Below are positions 1-8,359 of a DNA stretch of 64,000 nt, piece after piece (position 1 is the first letter of the stretch; every line of letters starts with the position of its first letter). The position numbers were made by a program, and so were the translations under genes. Origin of the DNA: Ramlibacter tataouinensis TTB310 (GTDB taxonomy: Bacteria; Pseudomonadota; Gammaproteobacteria; Burkholderiales; Burkholderiaceae_C). The notes below the pieces were generated by a model. That model saw only the letters and a list, made by a program, of their open reading frames with translations, searched no databases and was not told the origin of the DNA. The stretch lies in assembly GCF_000215705.1 (NCBI RefSeq), contig NC_015677.1:1190001-1254000 (forward strand), read 5' to 3'.

Positions 1-133
1 GGCCGACAGCCGCATCTTCGCCGGCGGGCACTGGACCTTCCGCGAGGACAACGCCGACCTGCAGACCATCCACCACCTGGGCGGCGGCCACTTCGTGCGC
101 GCCGGCGGCACGCTGCGCGCCGCTGGGTCTTAG
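1..133 (+). CDS. C-terminal end of a vanadium haloperoxidase / PAP2-like protein (partial)
   Basis: The reading frame is open from base 2 to the TAG at 131-133, giving the last 43 residues of a protein that begins before the window. It contains SRIFAGGHW, which resembles the S-R-x-x-x-G-x-H-W block around the catalytic histidine near the C-terminus of vanadium-dependent haloperoxidases and related PAP2 phosphatases. Those enzymes bind vanadate or phosphate in a helical bundle. The family call rests on this one block only. The downstream rhlE gene converges on it with an 8-base gap. Confidence 0.5.
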   Translation, partial: ADSRIFAGGHWTFREDNADLQTIHHLGGGHFVRAGGTLRAAGS

Positions 134-141
134 ACGCCGCG

Positions 142-1932
142 TCAGCGGTTGAAGTTGCGCGCCGGGTTGCCGCCGCGCGCACCGAAACCGCCGCCGCCGG
201 AGCGGCCGCCGCGCCGGCCACCGCCGCCGCCCCCACCACCACCACCGCCCATGCTGTCGATGCTGGTGCGGGTGGGGTCGGGCTGGCCGTTGCCGTTGAC
301 GCGCTTGACGCCGGTCATGTCGCGGCGGGTGGGCAGGCTGGTGCGCAGCGGGTCCACGTTGCGCGGCATGCGGTCGTCGTCGCGGTCGAAATCGTCGTCC
401 TGGGCGCGCTCGGGCTGCGCCAGGCGCGGCTGCTGGGGCTGCGGCGGGCGCTGGCCGTTCGGCGCGCCGTTGTGCCGGCCGCCCTGGCCGTTGTAGCCGT
501 TGTGGCCGTTGGCGCCCTGCGCCGGACGACCGCCGCCGGCCGGCCTGGCGCGGCCGTTCTGGCCGTTGCCGCCACCCTGGCCGTTGCCGCTGCCGTTCGC
601 GCCATTGCCGCCGCGGGCATTGCGCGCGCCCTGGCCTGGCGCACCGCCCTTGTTGTCGCGGATGCGTTGCATCATCTCCTGGCGCGCCGCCTTGGCCGCC
701 TGGACCATCACTTCGCGGCTGGGCGGCTTGCCGGCGCCGCCCCACAGGGTCTGGCGGCCCATGGCGATGGGCTCGGCACGCTCACCGGGCTCGGGGCCGA
801 AGCCCTCGATCACCTGCGCCGGGATCTGCTGCTTGGTGAAGCGCTCGATCTCCTGCATGAAGCCTTCCTCGTCCAGGCAGACCAGGCTGACGGCCTGGCC
901 TTCCTTGCCGGCGCGCCCCGTGCGGCCGATGCGGTGCACGTAGTCCTCCGGCACGTTGGGGATCTCGTAGTTCACCACGTGCGGCAGGTCGTCGATGTCG
1001 ATGCCGCGCGCGGCGATGTCGGTGGCCACCAGGGCGCGGATGTCGCCGCTCTTGAAGCCGGCCAGCGCCTGGGTGCGCGCGCCCTGGCTCTTGTTGCCGT
1101 GCAGCGCCATGGCGGTGATGCCGTTCTTGTTCAGGAACTCGGCCACGTTGTTGGCGCCGAACTTGGTGCGGGTGAACACCAGCACCTGGCTCCAGTCGTG
1201 CTGCTGGATGATGTGGGCCAGCAGCTGCTTCTTCTTGCCGCGGCCCACCGGGTGCACGACCTGGGTGATGCGCTGCACCGTGGTGTTGCGCGGCGTGACC
1301 TGGATGGACTGCGGGTTCTTCAGCAGGCCGTTGGCCAGATCGCGGATCTCGTCGCTGAAGGTGGCGGAGAACAGCAGGCTCTGCTTGTCCCTGGGCACCA
1401 GGGCCAGGATCTTCTTGACGTCGGGCAGGAAGCCCATGTCCAGCATGCGGTCCGCCTCGTCGAGCACCAGGACCTCGACGGTGGACAGGTCCAGATGGCC
1501 CTGCTGCTGCAGGTCGAGGAGGCGGCCCGGAGTGGCCACCAGGATGTCGACCCCTCGCTTGATGCGGTCGATCTGCGGGTTCATCCCCACACCGCCGAAG
1601 ATGACCGTGGAGGTCAGCGGCAGGTACTTGCCGTAGGTGCGGATGGACTCTTCCACCTGGGCGGCGAGTTCACGCGTCGGCGTGAGCACCAGGGCGGCGA
1701 TGCCGTCCTTGCCGAACTTGTTGGTCTTGCCCTGGCCCTTGGTGAGCTTGTGCAGCATGGGCAGCGTGAAGGCCGCGGTCTTGCCGGTGCCGGTCTGCGC
1801 GCCGGCCAGCAGGTCGTGGCCTTCGAGCACGGCGGGGATCGCCTGGGCCTGGATGGGGGTGGGGGTTTCGTAGCCTTGCTCGCGCACGGCCTTGAGGATG
1901 GCGGGTGCCAGTTTCAGTTCGTCAAAAGTCAT
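142..1932 (-). CDS. rhlE: DEAD-box ATP-dependent RNA helicase, RhlE type
   Basis: A 596-residue DEAD-box helicase that unwinds RNA duplexes using ATP, expected to act in ribosome assembly, RNA decay and cold adaptation. Visible motifs are the Q-motif PTPIQ (about 24-28), Walker A AQTGTGKT (about 45-52), PTRELA, DEAD (about 158-161), SAT, ARGIDI and [10 protein letters not shown]. From about residue 430 the protein is a low-complexity tail rich in Gly, Asn, Arg and Gln, with a run of about ten glycines near the end. Such tails are typical of betaproteobacterial RhlE and bind RNA non-specifically. The ATG at 1932 gives the usual RhlE start MTFDEL. The frame stays open far upstream, but only as an antisense shadow of the DUF1631 gene. 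A second DEAD-box gene lies at 57039. Confidence 0.93.
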   Translation of the reverse strand: MTFDELKLAPAILKAVREQGYETPTPIQAQAIPAVLEGHDLLAGAQTGTGKTAAFTLPMLHKLTKGQGKTNKFGKDGIAALVLTPTRELAAQVEESIRTYGKYLPLTSTVIFGGVGMNPQIDRIKRGVDILVATPGRLLDLQQQGHLDLSTVEVLVLDEADRMLDMGFLPDVKKILALVPRDKQSLLFSATFSDEIRDLANGLLKNPQSIQVTPRNTTVQRITQVVHPVGRGKKKQLLAHIIQQHDWSQVLVFTRTKFGANNVAEFLNKNGITAMALHGNKSQGARTQALAGFKSGDIRALVATDIAARGIDIDDLPHVVNYEIPNVPEDYVHRIGRTGRAGKEGQAVSLVCLDEEGFMQEIERFTKQQIPAQVIEGFGPEPGERAEPIAMGRQTLWGGAGKPPSREVMVQAAKAARQEMMQRIRDNKGGAPGQGARNARGGNGANGSGNGQGGGNGQNGRARPAGGGRPAQGANGHNGYNGQGGRHNGAPNGQRPPQPQQPRLAQPERAQDDDFDRDDDRMPRNVDPLRTSLPTRRDMTGVKRVNGNGQPDPTRTSIDSMGGGGGGGGGGGRRGGRSGGGGFGARGGNPARNFNR

Positions 1933-2235
1933 GAAATGAGCGCCGTCCGTGGCGCTGGGCATCGGCCTGTCCGGCGGGTGGCCGGGCCAGTTAAAGGCAG
2001 ATGAGGTTGCTAAGGTGGGAGCCGGCGGCGCATTGGGCCACGTCGTCCCCAGCGAATCGCTGAGCTTGCGCACAACTGGTTCGCGCAAGAGCCGCCATTG
2101 TCTCATGCCTGGGCGATGGGTGAAGGCCGGGCTGAGGTTACGGCTGTTTACAACGGGCGCCGCCGCAACAGGCCGGCCTCGAACGGGGTCGCTCCATGGG
2201 GCTGGCAAGCTCTGCCGTTTCATAATGGCTGCCGC
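1933..2235. other. Divergent intergenic region between rhlE and the DUF1631 gene
   Basis: About 300 bases separate the two outward-facing start codons, so promoters for both genes should lie here. The sequence is a little less GC-rich than its surroundings. CATAAT at 2221-2226 lies ten bases before the DUF1631 ATG and could be a -10 element giving a very short leader, but no convincing -35 is visible. No RNA gene, repeat or convincing small coding sequence was seen. Confidence 0.4.
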
Positions 2236-4404
2236 ATGGCCAAGCTGTTGAAACTCCGACTGGGCGTCTCCGACGATCCCACCGCCTTGCAGCCGACCCT
2301 GGCCGACTGCCTGCAGGCCCTGCTGTCGCAGTCGGAGCCGCTGATGGCGCAGGTGATCGAGGGGCTGCAGCTGGCGGCCGCTCCGGCCGGCCCGCGCCGC
2401 ATCCCCGGCTTCCAGCAGCCGGGCATCCAGCGGGCGGTGCAGGCCCTGGCCGAGGCGTCCGCCGAGGTGCGCGCCCGCTACACCGCCGAGCTCGGCCGCC
2501 TGGTGTACGAGGGTGGCGGCAAGGAGCAGGCCCAGACCGAGGCGCTGCGCTTCGAGGACCTGCAGCTGTTCGGCGACGAGGAACTGGACCAGAGCATCGA
2601 GGTGGCACGCGCCCAGCAGGAGGTGTCGCAGGCGGTGGACGACGTGCTGCCCGCACTGGACGCGCTGATCAGCACGCTGCTGGGCTGGCGCACCATCCAG
2701 TCCGGCCTGAATCCCTTGAGGCCCGACGTGTTCGTGCGCGCGCTGCAGGCCTGCCTGGCCGCGCACGTGCCCGACCCGGCGGTGCGTGAGGCGTTGATCG
2801 TGCCGGCCGCCGGCCTGCTGGGCGCCCAGCTGCGCCAGCTCTACCGCGAACTGACCGACTGGCTGGCCTCCTCGGGCGTGGAGCCGGCCATGCCCGTGGG
2901 CGGCAAGGCCAAGAAAGGTCTGGCCACCGGCACGGCCGTGGCCAGCTCGGTGGCCAAGACACTGCTCACGCTGGACCGGCTGCGCAAGCTGCTGGCCGGC
3001 GATTTCGACACCCCGCCGCGCCAGGACTACCAGCACACGTTGCCGGCTTCCATGGCCCTGCTGCAGGACATGAAACAGGTCGACGCCCTGGTCAGGCAGC
3101 TGGAGGAGCGCTCGCGCGGCGAGCCGCCGGCGCCGCCGCGCGACCTGCTCGAGCCCGCGCCGGCCGAAGGCTCGCCGCGCCTGGGCCGGCAGCTGGGCAA
3201 GGAGGTGGTGCGGCTGATGTTCGACAACCTCACGCAGGACAGCCGCCTGGTCAGGGAGTACAAGAACCAGCTCAAGGCCATCGAGCCGGCGGTGCTGCGA
3301 CTGGCGCAGTACGACTCGCGCTTCTTCAGCGACCGCAGCCACCCGGCGCGCCAGCTGCTGGACCGCATGACCCAGCGCAGCCTGGCCTTCACCAACGAAT
3401 CCGATCCCGGCTGGCAGCGCTTCCTGGCGACCGTACAGGCCGCGGTGAAGTGGCTGGACAGCAAGGTCATCGACGCCGACACCTTCGCCGAGCTGCTGGA
3501 GACCCTGCAGGCGCAGTGGGGCGAGCAGGACCAGAACGGCCGCCAGCGGCGCGAGGACGGCGCCCGGGCCCTGCTGCACGCCGAGCAGCGCCACCTGCTG
3601 GCGCAGAAGCTGGCCGGCGAGTTCGCGCAGGAGGCGGAAGGCCTGGGCGTGCCGGAGTTCGTGGGCGACTTCCTCAAGGGCTCCTGGTCGCAGGTGGTGG
3701 CCGAGGCGAAGCTGAGCTGTGTCGACGGCTCGGACGATCCCTACGGCTACCGCGCACTGGTGGCCGACCTGGTCTGGAGCGTGCAGAAGAGCACTGCCCA
3801 GCGCAGCCGGCTGGCGCGCCTGGCGCAGATGATCCCGGGCCTGCTGGAGCGGCTGCGCGAGGGCCTGGACCGCATCGACTACCCGCCCGAGCTCACCGGC
3901 CGCTTCTTCGAGAACCTGACCGTGGTGCACCAGTCGGCGCTGCAGGAAGGCCGTGACGCACAGGCGCGCGAGGCGGCCGAAGCCGCCGAGGCCCAGCCTT
4001 CGCAGCTGCCCGACAGCGTGTTCGACGACGCCGCGATCTGGCTGGCCGAAGGCGAGGCGGCCGGCACCGGCTACCTGCAGCCCGAAGCCGGCGCCCAGGG
4101 CGCGCCGGCGCAAGGCCCGGAGCAGCCGCCGGCCGCGCCGGGCGAGCTGCGCACCGGCGCCTGGGTGGAGCTGATGGTCAAGGGCGAGTGGCTGCGCGTG
4201 CAGCTGACCTGGGCCAGCCCGCACCACACGCTGTTCATGTTCACCTCGCCCGCCGGCACCGCGCACTCCATGTCGCGCCGCATGCTGGACCGGCTGCGCG
4301 CCCAGGGCCTGATGAAGGTCATCGCCGACCGCAACGTGGTCGACGAGGCGCTGGACCAGGTCGCCAAGACCGCTCTGCTCAACAGCCTGGACGGCAAGAC
4401 CTGA
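2236..4404 (+). CDS. DUF1631 family protein
   Basis: A 722-residue protein of the DUF1631 family, common in Burkholderiales and other proteobacteria, of unknown biochemical function. It is soluble and largely helical, with no signal peptide or membrane segment. The last 80 or so residues ([19 protein letters not shown], then FMFTS and SMSRR) form the conserved C-terminal block, whose pattern is reminiscent of PilZ-like beta-barrels that bind cyclic di-GMP. That resemblance is an inference. The ATG at 2236 ([10 protein letters not shown]) was chosen over an upstream in-frame TTG at 2098 because the intervening 46 residues look non-coding. A 7-bp GC hairpin without a U tract (4411-4427) follows the stop. 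Confidence 0.85.
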   Translation: MAKLLKLRLGVSDDPTALQPTLADCLQALLSQSEPLMAQVIEGLQLAAAPAGPRRIPGFQQPGIQRAVQALAEASAEVRARYTAELGRLVYEGGGKEQAQTEALRFEDLQLFGDEELDQSIEVARAQQEVSQAVDDVLPALDALISTLLGWRTIQSGLNPLRPDVFVRALQACLAAHVPDPAVREALIVPAAGLLGAQLRQLYRELTDWLASSGVEPAMPVGGKAKKGLATGTAVASSVAKTLLTLDRLRKLLAGDFDTPPRQDYQHTLPASMALLQDMKQVDALVRQLEERSRGEPPAPPRDLLEPAPAEGSPRLGRQLGKEVVRLMFDNLTQDSRLVREYKNQLKAIEPAVLRLAQYDSRFFSDRSHPARQLLDRMTQRSLAFTNESDPGWQRFLATVQAAVKWLDSKVIDADTFAELLETLQAQWGEQDQNGRQRREDGARALLHAEQRHLLAQKLAGEFAQEAEGLGVPEFVGDFLKGSWSQVVAEAKLSCVDGSDDPYGYRALVADLVWSVQKSTAQRSRLARLAQMIPGLLERLREGLDRIDYPPELTGRFFENLTVVHQSALQEGRDAQAREAAEAAEAQPSQLPDSVFDDAAIWLAEGEAAGTGYLQPEAGAQGAPAQGPEQPPAAPGELRTGAWVELMVKGEWLRVQLTWASPHHTLFMFTSPAGTAHSMSRRMLDRLRAQGLMKVIADRNVVDEALDQVAKTALLNSLDGKT

Positions 4405-4494
4405 GCCGCGGCCGCCGATGCGGCGGCGGGCGGCCCGCCCGCGCGGGATAATGCGCGGTTTGGTCCGCCATCCACCCTATCCAGAGCAAGAGCC

Positions 4495-6162
4495 ATGGCC
4501 CAGTACGTCTACACCATGAACCGCGTCAGCAAGATCGTGCCGCCCAAGCGGCAGATCTTGAAGGACATCTCCCTCTCGTTCTTCCCCGGCGCCAAGATCG
4601 GCGTGCTCGGCCTCAACGGCTCGGGCAAGTCGACGCTGCTCAAGATCATGGCCGGCATCGACCACGAGATCGAGGGCGAGGCCACGCCCATGCCCGGCCT
4701 GAAGATCGGCTACCTGCCGCAGGAGCCGCAGCTCGATCCGCAGCAGACGGTGCGCGAGGCCGTCGAGGGCGGCATGGGCGAGGTGGCCGCGGCCAAGCAG
4801 CGGCTGGAGGAGGTCTACGCCGCCTATGCCGAGCCCGACGCCGACTTCGACAAGCTGTCGGAGGAGCAGGCCAGGCTGGAGGCCATCATCTCCGCCGCCG
4901 GGGCCGAGGGCGATTCGGAGCACCAGCTGGAGATCGCCGCCGACGCGCTGCGCCTGCCGCCCTGGGACGCCACCATCCAGCACCTGTCGGGCGGCGAGAA
5001 GCGCCGGGTCGCGCTGTGCCGGCTGCTGCTGTCCAAGCCCGACATGCTGCTGCTGGACGAGCCCACCAACCACCTGGACGCCGAGTCGGTCGAGTGGCTG
5101 GAGCAGTTCCTGGCCCGCTTCTCCGGCACCGTGGTGGGCATCACGCACGACCGCTATTTCCTGGACAACGCCGCCGAGTGGATCCTGGAGCTGGACCGCG
5201 GCCGCGGCATCCCCTGGAAGGGCAACTACAGCACCTGGCTGGAGCAGAAGGAAGCGCGCCTGGAAGCCGAGCAGAAGGGCGAGGAAGCCCATGCCAAGGC
5301 GATGAAGAAGGAACTGGAGTGGGTGCGCCAGAACGCCAAGGGCCGCCAGTCCAAGAGCAAGGCGCGCCTGGCCCGCTTCGAGGAGCTGTCCGACTACGAA
5401 TACCAGAAGCGCAACGAGACCAACGAGATCTTCATCCCGGTGGGCGAGCGGCTGGGCCACGAGGTGATCGAGTTCGTCAACGTGAGCAAGTCGTTCGGCG
5501 ACCGCCTGCTGATCGACAACCTGAGCTTCAAGGTTCCGGCCGGCGCCATCGTCGGCATCATCGGCCCCAACGGCGCGGGCAAGTCCACGCTGTTCAAGCT
5601 GATCTCCGGCAAGGAGAAGCCGGACAGCGGCGAGGTGAAGATCGGCAAGACGGTGCAGATGGCCTTCGTCGACCAGCACCGTGACGAGCTGGCCAACAAC
5701 AAGACGGTGTGGGAGGACGTGTCCGGCGGGCTGGACATGATCAACATCGGCAAGTTCCAGATGGCCAGCCGCGCGTACTGCGGCCGCTTCAACTTCAACG
5801 GCAGCGACCAGCAGAAGAAGGTGGGGATGCTCTCGGGCGGCGAGCGCGGCCGCCTGCACCTGGCCAAGACGCTGCTGCAGGGCGGCAACGTGCTGCTGCT
5901 GGACGAACCGTCCAACGACCTGGACGTCGAGACCCTGCGCGCGCTGGAAGACGCGCTGCTGGAGTTCGCCGGCAGCGTGATGGTGATCAGCCACGACCGC
6001 TGGTTCCTGGACCGCATCGCCACCCACATCCTGGCCGCCGAGGGCGACAGCCAGTGGGTGTTCTTCGACGGCAACTACCAGGAGTACGAGGCCGACAAGA
6101 GGAAGCGCCTGGGCGAGGAGGGCGCCAAGCCCAAGCGGGTGCGGTTCAAGGCCTTGAAATAA
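4495..6162 (+). CDS. ettA: Energy-dependent translational throttle protein EttA (ABC-F ATPase)
   Basis: A 555-residue ABC-F protein with two ATP-binding cassettes and no membrane domain. In E. coli EttA binds the ribosomal E site and gates entry into elongation according to the ADP/ATP ratio. Cassette 1 shows GLNGSGKST (about 39-47), LSGGEKRR and LLLDEPTNHLD. Cassette 2 shows GPNGAGKST, LSGGERGR and LLLDEPSNDLD, the SND variant usual for EttA. A charged linker with the arm lies between them. Length and start (MAQYVYTMNRVSK) match the family. A possible -10 GATAAT (4447-4452) with a GC-rich discriminator precedes it. The less GC-rich insert starts within about ten bases of its stop codon. Confidence 0.95.
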   Translation: MAQYVYTMNRVSKIVPPKRQILKDISLSFFPGAKIGVLGLNGSGKSTLLKIMAGIDHEIEGEATPMPGLKIGYLPQEPQLDPQQTVREAVEGGMGEVAAAKQRLEEVYAAYAEPDADFDKLSEEQARLEAIISAAGAEGDSEHQLEIAADALRLPPWDATIQHLSGGEKRRVALCRLLLSKPDMLLLDEPTNHLDAESVEWLEQFLARFSGTVVGITHDRYFLDNAAEWILELDRGRGIPWKGNYSTWLEQKEARLEAEQKGEEAHAKAMKKELEWVRQNAKGRQSKSKARLARFEELSDYEYQKRNETNEIFIPVGERLGHEVIEFVNVSKSFGDRLLIDNLSFKVPAGAIVGIIGPNGAGKSTLFKLISGKEKPDSGEVKIGKTVQMAFVDQHRDELANNKTVWEDVSGGLDMINIGKFQMASRAYCGRFNFNGSDQQKKVGMLSGGERGRLHLAKTLLQGGNVLLLDEPSNDLDVETLRALEDALLEFAGSVMVISHDRWFLDRIATHILAAEGDSQWVFFDGNYQEYEADKRKRLGEEGAKPKRVRFKALK

Positions 6163-6170
6163 AACAGAGC

Positions 6171-6180
6171 CTTAGCTAGG
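6171..6180 (+). repeat. Left copy of a 10-bp imperfect direct repeat bounding the OLD-nuclease insert
   Basis: CTTAGCTAGG here matches CTTAGGTAGG at 8281-8290 in 9 of 10 positions, same orientation. The left copy lies nine bases after the ettA stop, exactly where base composition drops. The right copy lies where it returns to high GC. This is compatible with a target duplication or attachment-site core, but a 10-bp match can arise by chance. Confidence 0.3.
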
Positions 6181-6421
6181 TGAGAAAGAGGCGGAGAGGT
6201 TCGAACGAATTGCGCAAGCGTTTGACGAAGACCGAGGCCAGGATGCGAAGGTGACGGTCAAGGAAGCCTCAGTCGAAAAGCTATTCTGCGACGCATACTT
6301 TCTGAAAAAGCTGGTGCCCGTGATGCTTGAGGCTCGGCGTGCTAGCCAAGTTTCGGCAACCGAGGGAACTGCCGATTCAGCCGTAGGAAGCGTGCGGAGT
6401 AGGATCCGAGCTCTCATTTGA
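6176..6421 (+). pseudogene. 5'-truncated gene remnant, unknown family
   Basis: The frame is open from just after a TAG (6173-6175) to the TGA at 6419-6421. It encodes about 81 residues of normal protein composition (for example ERFERIAQAFDEDRGQ and KLFCDAYFLKKLVPVMLEA). There is no ATG, and the protein-like sequence continues upstream of the first GTG (6251) right to the ettA junction, which suggests that the 5' part was lost when this DNA joined the chromosome. It ends ten bases before the nuclease gene, so it may be the tail of a former operon partner. The family is not recognised. A functional short protein starting at GTG 6251 cannot be excluded. Confidence 0.45.
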
Positions 6422-6431
6422 AAGCAGGCAG

Positions 6432-7943
6432 ATGCGAGTCACGTCGCTCCAAATGGCAGGATTCCGGTCGTTCGCGAACATGGATTCCATCGAACTAGGG
6501 ACGATCAACGTCCTTATAGGGGCCAACAATTCAGGGAAGTCCTCGATTCTCCGAGCGCTGAGTCTGATGCAAACCTCGGAAGGCAGCCCACCATATCCCG
6601 ACGTTCGGATAGGGCACCCTTCAGCAAGCATCCGTATCGGTTTGACCGGCATCGACAATCCAACGTGGACCGGATTGCCCGCAGCTCCGCTCGTAATTAC
6701 ATTGAGCACGGAAGACAGGCGTGGTGGAAGCATCGCCCTCAACTTTATCCAACCGAATGGATCTAGTTCGGCCGTGTCCCAGCTGCCAGCGATCGAGCCA
6801 TATCACTTTATCGTCCCGTACCTTTCAAAACGGAAGGTGATGACGTTCCAAGAAGATGTGCGACAGCAGCACGCGATGGCGATCACTCAAACCATGACGT
6901 ACTTGGCTGCGAAGCTATCCCGCCTAGGAAATCCGGAGTTTCCGGGCTCCGAAAAATACCGGGACACCTGCAGAGCGATCTTGGGTTTTGTTGTGACTGC
7001 CGTACCCTCGGAAGGCGGGCAACGTCCGGGAACCTACCTTCCAACACGAGAGGTGTTGCCTATCGAACAAATGGGCGAAGGGGTCCCCAATATCGTAGCT
7101 CTGCTCGCTGATCTCGCACTTTCGAAAGACAAGCTTTTCCTCATTGAAGAACCTGAGAATGACCTGCACCCGGCGGCGTTGAAAGCTTTGTTGGAGCTTA
7201 TTCTGGAAAGCTCGTCTACGAACCAGTTTGTCATCTCGACACACTCGAACATCGTTGTCAGCACGCTCGGAGCGTCTCCCGAAGCAAAAATCTTAGAAGT
7301 AAGCAGCGTCCGAAACCGGCTTCCAACTGAGGCAACCGTGCGACCAGTGGATGCGACGCCGCAGTCACGCCTTGATGTACTCCGATCGTTGGGTTACTCG
7401 CTGTCGGACTTTGACCTTTGGGATGGCTGGCTTTTCCTTGAGGAAGCTTCTGCCGAGCGAGTGATCCGCGACTACCTCATTCCGTGGTTTACGCCGGCCC
7501 TGACTCGCGTGCGCACCATTTCAGCTAATGGAGTGTCGCGTGTTGAGCCGTCTTTTGATGATTTCCACAGGTTGACCTTGTTCTCACAATTGCAGGAGGT
7601 CTATTCACGTTCAACGTGGGTTTGCGTTGATGGCGACGAGCCGGGAAATGAACTTGTGCGAAAACTTCGAGACAAGTACCGGTCATGGCCCGCAGATCGG
7701 TTTCGCACGTTTTCGTCCCAGCAGTTCGAGCGGTACTACCCCTCGCATTTCCATGAGCGCGTGGACTCAGTGTTGGGCATACAGGATCGGCAGGCCCGCC
7801 GAGAGGCAAAACGAGTACTTCTCGACGATGTCAGGAGTTGGCTTGATGAAGATGAGGCGCGAGGCAAAGCGGCGCTTCGAATAGATGCCGCCGAGGTGAT
7901 CGAAGTACTTCGCGAAATATCTTCGAAGCTCAAACCCCAATGA
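6432..7943 (+). CDS. OLD-family nuclease: AAA/ABC ATPase with C-terminal TOPRIM domain
   Basis: A 503-residue protein with an N-terminal SMC/ABC-like ATPase and a C-terminal TOPRIM nuclease, the architecture of OLD (overcoming lysogenization defect) nucleases, many of which act in anti-phage defence. Walker A is IGANNSGKSS (30-39), Walker B is FLIEEPENDLHP (about 236-247) and an H-loop STHS lies near 270. The TOPRIM glutamate is in LFLEEASAERVI (about 334-345) and the acidic pair in CVDGDEP (about 398-404). The gene is visibly less GC-rich than its neighbours, implying transfer. No UvrD-like helicase follows, so it is not a Gabija pair as it stands. It may be a stand-alone OLD protein or what remains of a larger system. 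Substrate and trigger cannot be read from sequence. Confidence 0.85.
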   Translation: MRVTSLQMAGFRSFANMDSIELGTINVLIGANNSGKSSILRALSLMQTSEGSPPYPDVRIGHPSASIRIGLTGIDNPTWTGLPAAPLVITLSTEDRRGGSIALNFIQPNGSSSAVSQLPAIEPYHFIVPYLSKRKVMTFQEDVRQQHAMAITQTMTYLAAKLSRLGNPEFPGSEKYRDTCRAILGFVVTAVPSEGGQRPGTYLPTREVLPIEQMGEGVPNIVALLADLALSKDKLFLIEEPENDLHPAALKALLELILESSSTNQFVISTHSNIVVSTLGASPEAKILEVSSVRNRLPTEATVRPVDATPQSRLDVLRSLGYSLSDFDLWDGWLFLEEASAERVIRDYLIPWFTPALTRVRTISANGVSRVEPSFDDFHRLTLFSQLQEVYSRSTWVCVDGDEPGNELVRKLRDKYRSWPADRFRTFSSQQFERYYPSHFHERVDSVLGIQDRQARREAKRVLLDDVRSWLDEDEARGKAALRIDAAEVIEVLREISSKLKPQ

Positions 7944-8084
7944 CTGGGAATGGGGACAGTGCTTGACAGCTTTGGCGTGGACTGACGAGCAAAGGCGAGC
8001 CTAAGTTATGAGAAATATGGACTAACACCCCCGTTATCTGTCACTGGAATTGCGTTGGTACCCGGAGCAACATGCCCGTCACTG

Positions 8085-8267
8085 ATGAGAAGTACCACGA
8101 GCTTAGGAAGAAGGGTTTTCATAGCGGCGGCCTGCGCTTGCGCGGCTGCCGCGTACGCCCAGGCGCTCCCCGTCACCCGACCTCGACGCTCAGGAAAGGT
8201 ATTTTCAAAGGAGCTATCTGCTGATATGCAAGAGCGTTTCCGCTCTGCCGGCGTGCCAAGCTCCTAA
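8085..8267 (+). CDS. Possible small secreted protein (60 residues)
   Basis: An ATG-started frame of 60 codons whose product begins MRSTTSLGRR, continues with a hydrophobic Ala/Cys-rich stretch, and reaches AYAQA, a reasonable signal-peptidase I site after about residue 27. A short basic tail follows. No Shine-Dalgarno stands out and no homologous family is recognised. The last third lies inside the long inverted repeat at 8198-8272, and another frame (ATG at 8072) is open over part of the same DNA. It may therefore be a chance frame in a non-coding element. Confidence 0.22.
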   Translation: MRSTTSLGRRVFIAAACACAAAAYAQALPVTRPRRSGKVFSKELSADMQERFRSAGVPSS

Positions 8268-8272
8268 ATACC
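8198..8272. repeat. Bulged long inverted repeat with an inner hairpin
   Basis: The left arm GGTATTT (8198-8204) plus AGGAGCT (8209-8215) pairs perfectly with AGCTCCTAAATACC (8259-8272). It forms a 14-bp stem interrupted only by four unpaired bases, TCAA, at 8205-8208. Inside the loop is a second perfect hairpin, AGAGCG-TTTC-CGCTCT (8231-8246). A third, GGCACC-TGTGC-GGTGCC, follows at 8289-8305. There is no U tract, so a simple intrinsic terminator is unlikely. A folded RNA or a recombination or regulatory element is possible. Confidence 0.6.
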
Positions 8273-8280
8273 AGAGGTAT

Positions 8281-8290
8281 CTTAGGTAGG
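8281..8290 (+). repeat. Right copy of the 10-bp imperfect direct repeat
   Basis: CTTAGGTAGG, matching CTTAGCTAGG at 6171-6180 in 9 of 10 bases. It marks the right end of the less GC-rich insert and overlaps the start of the GGCACC hairpin at 8289-8305. Confidence 0.3.
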
Positions 8291-8359
8291 CACCTGTGCG
8301 GTGCCGTGGTTCTAGGCACACCCCTTGCCGCGTTCGTGCTCCTCTTGCACGAGCCCGCC

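Larger units (their letters stand above)
7944..8359. other. Long gap between the OLD nuclease and the GMC operon; structured, less GC-rich
   Basis: This 416-base stretch keeps the atypical composition of the insert. It contains one weak small coding sequence (8085-8267) and a dense set of inverted repeats between 8198 and 8305. No recognised RNA family (tmRNA, RNase P, 6S, tRNA) was seen. The high-GC chromosome resumes at about 8300. Promoters for the downstream dehydrogenase operon should lie in its right half. Confidence 0.5.

Noticed and set aside
142..4266. Very long minus-strand open frame continuing upstream of rhlE, and similar long frames opposite many genes
   Set aside because: In DNA this GC-rich, stop codons are rare opposite real genes. 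The extra part has unnatural Arg/Gln/His/Leu-rich composition and lies antisense to the well-supported DUF1631 gene.
6432..7943. Calling the nuclease gajA of a Gabija system
   Set aside because: The ATPase-TOPRIM layout fits, but no UvrD-like gajB follows, so only the broader OLD family name is justified.
7944..7970. REP-like TGGGGACAGT motif just after the nuclease gene
   Set aside because: A single short match without an inverted partner or a REP-associated transposase; too short to support a repeat call.
8072..8221. Alternative small reading frame starting MPVTDEKYHELRKKG
   Set aside because: It overlaps the other weak frame, becomes Arg/Pro-rich and ends inside the inverted repeat. No ribosome site is visible.
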